From Bacteroidaceae bacterium (GTDB lineage: Bacteria > Bacteroidota > Bacteroidia > Bacteroidales > Bacteroidaceae), in NCBI GenBank assembly GCA_900769765.1, contig CAAGHW010000106.1, forward strand, positions 1-5,982: DNA of 5,982 nt, read 5' to 3'. Within the stretch, counting starts at the first letter, position 1. Each line of letters begins with the position of its first letter. The notes under the pieces were generated by a model. It ran no database searches and was not told where the DNA came from. It was given only the letters and a program-made list of their open reading frames with translations. Positions 1-5,982 of the stretch are shown here, piece after piece. Made by a program: the position numbers and the translations under genes.

Positions 1-176
1 CGAATGCCGTTGATGTCAAGACTATGCTCGAGAATACCTCGTTCCCATTCTCGGCAAAGATACTCGAGGCTATAAAACGCAACGAGGAGCAGGCTGCCAA
101 AGGAGAGCCTATGGAAGGCCTGTCGCCCGAACTGCTCGAACTTGCATCGAAAGGTGGTGCCAGCGAGCAAAAATAA
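1..176 (+). CDS. C-terminal fragment of an unrecognised protein (5' end outside window)
   Basis: An open frame enters from the left edge (first whole codon at 3) and ends at TAA 174-176, leaving 57 residues. The visible tail is rich in Glu, Lys and Ala. It has a likely amphipathic helix (SAKILEAIKRNEEQAAKG), a Gly-Glu-Pro turn, a second short helix (LSPELLELA) and a polar Gly/Ser/Lys end. There is no membrane segment and no cysteine. I do not recognise the family, and the fragment is too short to assign a function. The frame is accepted as coding because the other two forward frames hit stops early, codon use matches the downstream genes, and a strong terminator starts on the last base of its stop codon. 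It is probably the last gene of an upstream transcript and not part of the ligA unit. Confidence 0.7.
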   Translation, partial: NAVDVKTMLENTSFPFSAKILEAIKRNEEQAAKGEPMEGLSPELLELASKGGASEQK

Positions 177-210
177 CTAAAAAAGAACGCGAATCGCGTT
201 CTTTTTTAGT
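176..210 (+). terminator. Intrinsic terminator, symmetrical (possibly bidirectional)
   Basis: A perfect 16-bp inverted repeat (176-191 with 195-210) closes on a 3-base AAT loop. The loop-proximal part is GAACGCG/CGCGTTC and the base of the stem is an A6/T6 run, so the + strand transcript has a strong hairpin with a U tract and the minus strand has the same. The left arm starts on the last base of the upstream stop codon. It should end the upstream transcript and separate it from ligA. Facing genes are not present here, so use of the minus-strand direction is untested. Confidence 0.85.
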
Positions 211-217
211 ATCTTCG
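210..217 (+). promoter_or_regulatory. Candidate -7 box for ligA (TATCTTCG)
   Basis: TATCTTCG matches the Bacteroidota sigma-ABfr -7 consensus TAnnTTTG at five of six defined positions and is followed by CAAA, a common context for such promoters. It lies 23 bases before the ligA start, giving a short leader. No clear -33 TTG/TTTG is seen at the usual distance, where the terminator stem sits instead. The call is inferred from motif and position only. Confidence 0.4.
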
Positions 218-240
218 CAAACAGAAATATTGTCATCTGT

Positions 241-2241
241 ATGAACCAGAAAGAAAGAATACTTGAACTTAGAAGAGAACTTCACGAACATAATCACAGA
301 TATTATGTGCTTAACGCGCCTGTCATAAGCGATTTTGAGTTCGATGCCCTGTTGCGCGAACTGCAAGACCTTGAAGCTGAGAATCCCGATATGTTCGACC
401 CCAATTCACCTACTTTGCGTGTGGGCTCGGACATTACAAAGGAGTTCAAACAGGTTACCCACAAGTATCCTATGCTTTCGTTGGGAAATACATATTCCAA
501 AGAGGAGGTAAGGGATTTCTACGAAAGGGTAAAACGTTGTCTTAACGAGGATTTTGAGATTTGTTGTGAACTCAAGTTCGACGGCACATCCATTTCCTTG
601 ACATACGTTGATGGCAAGTTGGAGCGTGCCGTTACCCGCGGTGACGGTGAAAAGGGCGACGATGTTACGGCTAATGTAAAGACTATCCGTTCTGTGCCTC
701 TTGTGCTTTCAGGCGGTAATTACCCTGCGGAGTTCGAGATACGTGGCGAGGTTCTTATGCCGTGGGGCGTGTTTGAGCGTCTCAACGAAGAACGTGCCGC
801 CAATGGAGAACAGTTGTTTGCCAATCCGCGCAATGCCGCATCGGGAACATTGAAGTTGCAGGATTCTTCGGTTGTGGCAAAACGTGGTCTTGATGCCTAC
901 CTCTATTTTATGCTTGGCGAACAGTTGCCTGCCGAAGGGCATTATGAGAATCTGCAATGCGCTGCAGAGTGGGGCTTCAAGGTATCTTCATATACCCGTA
1001 AATACAAGACTCTCGAAGAGGTGTTCGAGTTTATAGACACTATGGATGTGGAGCGCAAGAACCTGCCTTTTGCCACAGATGGTATAGTGCTTAAAGTCAA
1101 TTCGTTGCGTCAGCAGAAGAATCTTGGATATACGGCAAAGTCCCCACGTTGGGCAATAGCCTACAAGTTCCAGGCTGAGCGTGCCTTGACACGCCTGAAC
1201 GAGGTTACCTATCAGGTTGGGCGTACCGGTGTGGTGACTCCTGTTGCCAACCTCGACCCTGTGCAGTTGTCGGGAACGGTGGTGAAACGTGCATCGCTGC
1301 ACAATGCCGATATCATAGATAAGTTCGACCTGTATATAGGCGATATGGTCTATGTGGAGAAGGGTGGTGAGATTATCCCGAAAATCACAGGTGTGGATGT
1401 GGATGCCCGCTTTATGCTCGGCGAGAAGGTGAATTTCATTGCCAAGTGCCCCGAATGCGGCACTCCGCTTGTTCGTAACGAGGGCGAAGCGGCACACTAT
1501 TGTCCGAACGATTCGGCTTGTCCGCCACAGATAAAAGGCAAGATAGAGCATTTTGTCACACGCGATGCCATGAATATCGATTCCATAGGCCCCGAGACGA
1601 TAGAACTTCTCTATAACTATGGACTTGTAAAGAATATAGCCGACTTGTATACTCTCTATCCCGAAGACCTTATGTTCCTCCCGCGAATGGGAATGAAATC
1701 GGCGGAGAATATCGTTGCCGGAATGCGCTTGTCGTTGCAGGTGCCTTTTGAACGTGTGTTGTTCGCTCTGGGAATACGTTTTGTGGGTGCTACGGTGGCA
1801 AAACGTCTGGCGCGTGCATTCAAGAATATCGACAATCTGATGAACGCTTCATTCGAGGAATTGATTGCCGTTGACGAGATTGGAGAGCGTATAGCCACAA
1901 CGGTAACACAGTTTTTTGCCAACGAGGATAACCGCTCGCTTGTCGCACGCCTGAAAGAGTATGGACTATGTTTTGAGGTCTCCGAAGAGGAAGCACAGAT
2001 GCATAGCGATATTCTCAATGGTCAGAGCATTGTCATCAGCGGTGTCTTTGCACATCATTCGCGTGACGAATACAAAGATATCATTGAAAAGAACGGCGGA
2101 AAGAATGTAGGTAGTATCAGCAAATCGACATCGTTTATCCTTGCCGGTGAAAATATGGGACCGAGCAAGTTTGAAAAGGCACAGAAACTCGGTATCAGAA
2201 TCGTTGGCGAGGATGAGTTCCTTGCAATGATTGGCAGGTAA
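241..2241 (+). CDS. ligA: NAD+-dependent DNA ligase LigA
   Basis: LigA seals 3'-OH/5'-phosphate nicks in duplex DNA using NAD+, joining Okazaki fragments and completing excision repair in the cytoplasm. The 666 residues have the full family architecture. Domain Ia (about 1-68) carries the NMN-binding region. The adenylation domain has nucleophile K112 in the KFDG motif, then EIRGEV (166-171), DGIVLKVN (280-287) and WAIAYKF (304-310). An OB fold follows (about 318-400), then a Cys4 zinc finger (C403, C406, C421, C427), a four-unit helix-hairpin-helix region (about 440-580) and a C-terminal BRCT domain (591-666). Length is normal and no key residue is missing. A Phe (F34) stands where E. coli LigA has Tyr35 in domain Ia. 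The ATG at 241 gives the expected N-terminus; no Shine-Dalgarno precedes it, as is normal for Bacteroidota. It lies 30 bases after a terminator and probably has its own promoter. Confidence 0.98.
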   Translation: MNQKERILELRRELHEHNHRYYVLNAPVISDFEFDALLRELQDLEAENPDMFDPNSPTLRVGSDITKEFKQVTHKYPMLSLGNTYSKEEVRDFYERVKRCLNEDFEICCELKFDGTSISLTYVDGKLERAVTRGDGEKGDDVTANVKTIRSVPLVLSGGNYPAEFEIRGEVLMPWGVFERLNEERAANGEQLFANPRNAASGTLKLQDSSVVAKRGLDAYLYFMLGEQLPAEGHYENLQCAAEWGFKVSSYTRKYKTLEEVFEFIDTMDVERKNLPFATDGIVLKVNSLRQQKNLGYTAKSPRWAIAYKFQAERALTRLNEVTYQVGRTGVVTPVANLDPVQLSGTVVKRASLHNADIIDKFDLYIGDMVYVEKGGEIIPKITGVDVDARFMLGEKVNFIAKCPECGTPLVRNEGEAAHYCPNDSACPPQIKGKIEHFVTRDAMNIDSIGPETIELLYNYGLVKNIADLYTLYPEDLMFLPRMGMKSAENIVAGMRLSLQVPFERVLFALGIRFVGATVAKRLARAFKNIDNLMNASFEELIAVDEIGERIATTVTQFFANEDNRSLVARLKEYGLCFEVSEEEAQMHSDILNGQSIVISGVFAHHSRDEYKDIIEKNGGKNVGSISKSTSFILAGENMGPSKFEKAQKLGIRIVGEDEFLAMIGR

Positions 2242-2307
2242 ATGTTATTTTTTGTTATGTGGCGAATTTAATCCATGCCATTATAATAATAATAGTAAAA
2301 TTTAATG

Positions 2308-2315
2308 TAATTTTG
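2308..2315 (+). promoter_or_regulatory. Candidate -7 box for dapA (TAATTTTG)
   Basis: TAATTTTG is an exact match to the Bacteroidota -7 consensus TAnnTTTG. It sits in a very A+T-rich 100-bp spacer, 26 bases before the dapA ATG, so transcription would start near 2319-2324 and leave a leader of about 20 bases. No good -33 TTG is present 19-21 bases upstream; that stretch is an ATA/ATT-rich run. It is the best promoter candidate in the window and would drive dapA together with the DUF2400 gene. Confidence 0.55.
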
Positions 2316-2341
2316 CATCTTGGAAATTCAAGAATAATTTT

Positions 2342-3223
2342 ATGATGCAAAAAAGATTTAAAGGCATGGGCGTTGCCATTGTAACGCCATTCACAAAAGA
2401 GGGTAATGTCGATTACGCCACTTTGGAGAAACTCGTGCAGATGCATTTGGATTGCGGCACAGACTTCCTATGCGTGTTGGGCACTACAGCCGAGACACCT
2501 ACGTTGACAATAGAGGAAAAACGTGAAATCCGAAAGCGCATCATAAAACAGGTCGATGGCCGTATGCCTATTATGGTAGGTATCGGCGGAAACTGCACCC
2601 GTGCTGTCGTTGATGAACTGCAGAACGAGGATTTGACAGGTGTCGATGGAATATTGTCTGTTGCTCCCTATTACAACAAACCTGTACAGGAAGGTATCTA
2701 TCAGCACTATAAGGCTGTTGCACAGGCAACAGAGTTGCCGGTATATATGTACAATGTTCCTGGTCGTACAGGTGTGAACATACTTCCTACTACTGTTGTA
2801 CGTCTTGCCAAAGAGTGCCCGAATATCGTAGGTTTCAAAGCCGCTTCGGGTAATCTTGCACAGATAAAGGAACTCATTGAAATGGCGCCGGAAGGTTTTG
2901 ATGTCTTTTCGGGTGATGACTCACTCACCGTTGATATCATGGAAGCCGGCGGTGTAGGTGTCATATCGGTATTCGGCAATGCATATCCAACAGAGATGAC
3001 CGCTCTTGTAAGAGCAATGCAGGAGGGTCGTGTAGGCGATGCCCGTAATCAGCACGACCGATTGAACGAACTCTTCCAACTTATTTTCGTTGATGGTAAT
3101 CCTTCGGGTATCAAGGCTCTTCTGAATATACATGGCAAGGTGGAGAATGTTCTTCGTTTGCCGCTTGTTCCTGCCTGCGACGATACTTATAGCGACCTGC
3201 AGCAGGCAATAACCATGCTTTGA
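2342..3223 (+). CDS. dapA: 4-hydroxy-tetrahydrodipicolinate synthase DapA
   Basis: DapA condenses pyruvate with L-aspartate-4-semialdehyde to give 4-hydroxy-tetrahydrodipicolinate, the first committed step of diaminopimelate and lysine synthesis, in the cytoplasm. The 293 residues form one TIM-barrel class I aldolase domain of usual length. Visible landmarks are GTTAE (47-51; T48/T49 match E. coli T44/T45), PYYNKP with Y110/Y111, YNVPGRTG (137-144; catalytic Y137 and carboxylate-binding R142), Schiff-base lysine K166 in GFKAASGN, and SGDD (190-193). The product should therefore be active. Residues that bind the inhibitor lysine in the E. coli enzyme are mostly changed (see findings). Two ATGs in tandem (2342, 2345) could both serve as the start; the choice changes only one residue. 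A promoter box lies 26 bases upstream. The DUF2400 gene follows after three bases, so the two are very likely co-transcribed. Confidence 0.97.
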   Translation: MMQKRFKGMGVAIVTPFTKEGNVDYATLEKLVQMHLDCGTDFLCVLGTTAETPTLTIEEKREIRKRIIKQVDGRMPIMVGIGGNCTRAVVDELQNEDLTGVDGILSVAPYYNKPVQEGIYQHYKAVAQATELPVYMYNVPGRTGVNILPTTVVRLAKECPNIVGFKAASGNLAQIKELIEMAPEGFDVFSGDDSLTVDIMEAGGVGVISVFGNAYPTEMTALVRAMQEGRVGDARNQHDRLNELFQLIFVDGNPSGIKALLNIHGKVENVLRLPLVPACDDTYSDLQQAITML

Positions 3224-3226
3224 TGT

Positions 3227-4012
3227 ATGGAACGGCTGAAATCCCTGCTCGACGAAAAGGTTGCCCAGTACAACACCCCCGATTTTATAGCCAACGACCC
3301 TATAAGCTTTCCTCATTCGTTTACACGTCGCGAGGATGTTGAGATTGTGGCACTTCTGGCATCGGTGATAGCTTGGGGAAACCGCAGGATGATTCTGCGC
3401 AGCGGAAACAGAATGTTCCACGAGATAATGCATTCTGCACCATACGAATATGTTATGGGCGGGGAATGGGAGTCGCTTGACGACAGGCTGAATATACACC
3501 GTACATTCTTTGCTGCAGACCTTAAATACATCTGTCGTGGATTGAAGGAGATATATTCCAGCTACGGCTCAATGGAACCTCTGTTTGTTGGCTGTTCGTC
3601 ATGGGAAGGCATTGAAAGATTGCGGAATGAACTTGCAAACGCCAATGGCGGTGCTGTGACAAGGCATATAAGCAACCCTGTCAGCATAAAAGGAAAACCC
3701 GGTTCGGCATGCAAACGCATGCACATGATGTTGCGTTGGCTCTGCCGCAACGATGGAGTGGTTGATTTGGGTATATGGCACAACGTGTCGCCCTCGCAAC
3801 TGATGATACCCATCGACGTACATGTGTCACGTACGGCACGCACCTTGGGGCTTGTAAGCCGTAAACAGAACGACCGACGTACGGTTGAAGAACTTACGGC
3901 AAAACTGAGGGAGTTTTCTCCCGAAGACCCGGTTCGTTATGATTTTGCCCTGTTTGGTGTGGGCGAAGCCGGCGATGAATTTATAAATGACTTTTTAGAC
4001 AATAACGTATAA
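3227..4012 (+). CDS. TIGR02757/DUF2400 family protein, function unknown (possible divergent HhH-GPD fold)
   Basis: This 261-residue protein matches, by recall of the family, the TIGR02757/DUF2400 group common in Bacteroidota; no function is established that I know of. Recognisable blocks are an N-terminal SFTRREDVEI and LLASVIAWGNRR (31-54), then KGKPGSACKRMHMMLRW (155-171), VDLGIW (179-184), PIDVHVSRTARTLGL (195-209) and DPVRYDFALFGVG (234-246). The PIDVHVSR block, with D197, resembles the segment holding the catalytic aspartate in endonuclease III-type (HhH-GPD) glycosylases; K163 in the preceding helix is a possible partner. That link is my inference. There is no signal peptide or membrane segment, so it is probably cytoplasmic. 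The ATG at 3227 is the first suitable start and lies three bases after the dapA stop in the same frame, so reinitiation by the dapA ribosome is likely. Length is typical and no frameshift is seen. Confidence 0.88.
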   Translation: MERLKSLLDEKVAQYNTPDFIANDPISFPHSFTRREDVEIVALLASVIAWGNRRMILRSGNRMFHEIMHSAPYEYVMGGEWESLDDRLNIHRTFFAADLKYICRGLKEIYSSYGSMEPLFVGCSSWEGIERLRNELANANGGAVTRHISNPVSIKGKPGSACKRMHMMLRWLCRNDGVVDLGIWHNVSPSQLMIPIDVHVSRTARTLGLVSRKQNDRRTVEELTAKLREFSPEDPVRYDFALFGVGEAGDEFINDFLDNNV

Positions 4013-4013
4013 C

Positions 4014-4030
4014 GGTACTCTGTTAGTACC
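4014..4030. repeat. Small inverted repeat between the DUF2400 gene and maeB
   Basis: GGTACT (4014-4019) and AGTACC (4025-4030) are perfect inverted copies around a five-base spacer, one base after the DUF2400 stop codon and 17 bases before the maeB ATG. No T run follows, so it is not a standard intrinsic terminator. It could be an operator half-site pair, a weak mRNA hairpin at the gene junction, or chance: a 6-bp repeat is not rare. Confidence 0.3.
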
Positions 4031-4047
4031 TGTAAACATAATACAAA

Positions 4048-5982
4048 ATGGCAAAAATACTTAAAGAAGATGCTTTGAACTACCACGAGGGAAGACGTCC
4101 CGGTAAAATTGAGGTAGTTCCTACAAAACCATATTTCACACAGACCGACCTTTCGTTGGCATATTCGCCCGGTGTAGCCGAGCCTTGTCTTGAAATACAG
4201 AAAGACCCGCAGAACGCATACAGATATACCGATAAGGGTAATCTTGTAGCCGTTATCTCAAACGGTACAGCGGTTCTTGGCTTGGGTAATATCGGTGCAG
4301 TGGCAGGAAAACCTGTTATGGAAGGTAAAGGTTTGCTCTTCAAGATTTACGCAGGTATCGACGTTTTCGATATCGAGGTGAACGAAGAGGACCCCGAGAA
4401 ATTCATCGAGGCCGTAAAGGCTATATCTCCAACATTTGGCGGTATCAACCTTGAAGATATCAAGGCTCCCGAGTGTTTCGAGATTGAGCGTCGATTGAAA
4501 GAGGAACTCGATATTCCTGTGATGCACGACGACCAGCATGGTACTGCCATAATCTCTGCGGCAGGTCTTTTGAATGCCCTTGAGGTGAACGGCAAGAATA
4601 TTGCAGATGTAAAGGTAGTTGTCAACGGTGCAGGTGCTGCGGCAATCTCTTGTACAAAGCTTTACATTGCTCTGGGTGTCAAGAAAGAGAACGTAGTGAT
4701 GCTCGACAGCCGTGGCGTAATCAGCACTTCACGCGGTAACCTCACTCCCGAAAAGGCTGAGTTCGCAACAACACGTACCGATATCTCGACACTTTCCGAT
4801 GCTGTAAAGGATGCCGATGTGTTCCTTGGCTTGTCAAAAGGTAACGTGCTTTCAAAGGATATGGTACGATCAATGGCAAAAGACCCTATCGTCTTTGCTC
4901 TTGCCAATCCAGAGCCTGAAATTACATACGAGGATGCTATGGACAGCCGTCCCGACGTGCTTATGAGTACAGGACGAAGCGACTATCCTAACCAGATCAA
5001 CAATGTCATTGGTTTCCCTTATATCTTCCGTGGTGCACTTGATGTTGCAGCGACAGCAATCAACGAAGAGATGAAGCTTGCTGCTGTAAAGGCTATCGCC
5101 GACCTTGCAAAGCAACCTGTACCTGAAATCGTAAACAAGGTATACAAGGTCAGAAACCTCTCATTCGGCCGCGATTACTTCATTCCGAAACCTGTTGACC
5201 CACGTTTGCTTGTGGAGGTATCCACAGCTGTGGCAAAGGCTGCCATTGAGAGCGGTGTCGCACGTAAGACAATCACCGATTGGGAAAAGTACAAGGAGCA
5301 TCTGCTCGAGTTTATGGGACGTGAGTCAAAGCTTACACAGCAACTGCATGACATTGCACGTACACAGACACAACGCGTCGTTTTTGCCGAAGGTGCACAT
5401 CCTTCAATGATGAAAGCAGCTGTACAGGCGAAGGAAGAGGGTATATGCCAGCCTATACTTCTCGGTAACGACGAGGTCATTGCGAAACTTGCATCGGAGC
5501 TCGGCTTGAGCCTCGAGGGTATCGAGGTAGTCAATTTGCGTCACCCCAATGAGCGTGAACGCCGTCAGCGTTATGCAAGAATCCTTGCCGACAAGCGTCA
5601 GCGCGAGGGATATACCTTTGAAGAGGCAAGCGACAAGATGTATGAGCGCAACTACTTTGGTATGATGATGGTTGAGACCGGTGATGCCGATGCGTTCGTT
5701 ACAGGTCTTTATACCAAATATTCAAACACCATCAAGGTTGCAAAAGAGGTTATCGGCATGCAGGAGGGCTTCAGCACATTCGGTACAATGCATATCCTCA
5801 ACTCAAAGAAAGGAACATATTTTGTTGCCGATACACTCATCAACCGTGCTCCCGAGACATCTACACTTATTGACATTACACGTCTTGCCGAGAAATCGGT
5901 ACGTTTCTTCAACCACGAGCCGGTGATGGCAATGGTGTCATACTCAAACTTCGGTACCGACCAGGGTGGCAGTGCCGAGAGA
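4048..5982 (+). CDS. maeB: Malic enzyme with phosphotransacetylase-like C-terminal domain (MaeB type), 3' end outside window
   Basis: This enzyme oxidatively decarboxylates (S)-malate to pyruvate and CO2, normally with NADP+ in this family, linking C4 acids to pyruvate and NADPH. The frame is open from ATG 4048 to the window edge: 645 residues of the roughly 760 expected, with no internal stop. The malic enzyme part (about 1-425) has catalytic Y39 in AYSPGVAEP, K94 in EGKGLLFK, metal ligands E136, D137 (INLEDIKAP) and D162 (HDDQHGT), the dinucleotide-binding loop NGAGAAA (193-199), ANPEPE (286-291) and the TGRSDYPNQINN block (308-319). From about 440 (RVVFAEGAHP) a phosphotransacetylase-like domain begins; in E. 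coli MaeB it is regulatory, mediating acetyl-CoA inhibition. About 115 residues of it lie outside the window. The cofactor cannot be settled by eye, since D220 after the second strand could also suit NAD+. It starts 35 bases after the DUF2400 stop, so it may share that transcript; I found no convincing promoter of its own. Confidence 0.96.
   Translation, partial: MAKILKEDALNYHEGRRPGKIEVVPTKPYFTQTDLSLAYSPGVAEPCLEIQKDPQNAYRYTDKGNLVAVISNGTAVLGLGNIGAVAGKPVMEGKGLLFKIYAGIDVFDIEVNEEDPEKFIEAVKAISPTFGGINLEDIKAPECFEIERRLKEELDIPVMHDDQHGTAIISAAGLLNALEVNGKNIADVKVVVNGAGAAAISCTKLYIALGVKKENVVMLDSRGVISTSRGNLTPEKAEFATTRTDISTLSDAVKDADVFLGLSKGNVLSKDMVRSMAKDPIVFALANPEPEITYEDAMDSRPDVLMSTGRSDYPNQINNVIGFPYIFRGALDVAATAINEEMKLAAVKAIADLAKQPVPEIVNKVYKVRNLSFGRDYFIPKPVDPRLLVEVSTAVAKAAIESGVARKTITDWEKYKEHLLEFMGRESKLTQQLHDIARTQTQRVVFAEGAHPSMMKAAVQAKEEGICQPILLGNDEVIAKLASELGLSLEGIEVVNLRHPNERERRQRYARILADKRQREGYTFEEASDKMYERNYFGMMMVETGDADAFVTGLYTKYSNTIKVAKEVIGMQEGFSTFGTMHILNSKKGTYFVADTLINRAPETSTLIDITRLAEKSVRFFNHEPVMAMVSYSNFGTDQGGSAER

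Noticed and set aside
988..1551. 187-codon open frame on the minus strand inside ligA
   Set aside because: It is antisense to the conserved adenylation, OB-fold and zinc-finger region of LigA, shows no recognisable family, and is explained by codon bias of the true gene.
2221..2252. Possible ligA terminator: imperfect hairpin at 2221-2238 and T6 run at 2247-2252
   Set aside because: The stem has only about five pairs plus a G-T wobble and an A-G mismatch, and the T run begins eight bases after it. Too weak to call.
3221..3226. UGA as a selenocysteine codon joining dapA to the next frame
   Set aside because: DapA has its normal length at this stop, and no downstream hairpin of SECIS type was recognised by eye. 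Ordinary termination is far more likely.
3222..3332. Alternative ATG overlapping the dapA stop (TGATG) as start of the next gene
   Set aside because: The ATG at 3222 is in another frame and reaches a stop after about 36 codons with no family match. The ATG at 3227 opens the conserved DUF2400 frame.
2921..3499. 192-codon open frame on the minus strand across the dapA/DUF2400 junction
   Set aside because: It overlaps two well-supported genes on the other strand and its translation resembles no domain. It is a chance shadow frame.
4013..4047. Own promoter for maeB
   Set aside because: The best candidate, TACCTGTA near 4027-4034, misses two of six consensus positions and lies very close to the start. 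Not enough to annotate.
5195..5410. 71-codon + strand open frame inside maeB
   Set aside because: It is out of frame with the intact malic enzyme reading frame, which keeps its conserved residues throughout.

Overview
The window looks like ordinary chromosomal backbone from a member of the Bacteroidales (Bacteroides/Prevotella/Muribaculaceae-like). The grounds are: no Shine-Dalgarno sequence before any start; Bacteroidota-style TAnnTTTG promoter boxes, exact before dapA and 5 of 6 positions before ligA; a Bacteroidota-type LigA and DapA; a TIGR02757/DUF2400 gene; and intermediate G+C, falling sharply in the spacer before dapA. The genus cannot be fixed from this sequence alone.

Layout, left to right, with all genes on the + strand: (1) the last 57 codons of an unrecognised gene, ending in a near-perfect intrinsic terminator at 176-210; (2) ligA (241-2241), a complete NAD+-dependent DNA ligase; (3) a 100-bp A+T-rich spacer with a good promoter box; (4) dapA (2342-3223), a complete 4-hydroxy-tetrahydrodipicolinate synthase; (5) a TIGR02757/DUF2400 gene (3227-4012), three bases after dapA and in the same frame; (6) a 35-bp spacer with a small inverted repeat; (7) a maeB-type malic enzyme (from 4048), open to the window edge and missing most of the last part of its C-terminal phosphotransacetylase-like domain. 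No gap exceeds 100 bases, and I see no mobile element, CRISPR array, tRNA, rRNA or phage gene.

The genes serve housekeeping roles: sealing of DNA nicks (LigA), the first committed step of diaminopimelate/lysine synthesis (DapA), and pyruvate/NADPH supply from malate (MaeB). Pyruvate is a co-substrate of DapA, so MaeB and DapA are metabolically adjacent, but that link is inference. dapA and the DUF2400 gene are almost certainly one transcript. ligA probably has its own promoter behind the terminator.

I did not find a clearly new system. The most useful leads are the DUF2400 protein, whose C-terminal half resembles the active-site region of HhH-GPD DNA glycosylases and which lies close to a DNA ligase, and the loss in DapA of several residues that bind the feedback inhibitor lysine in the E. 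coli enzyme.
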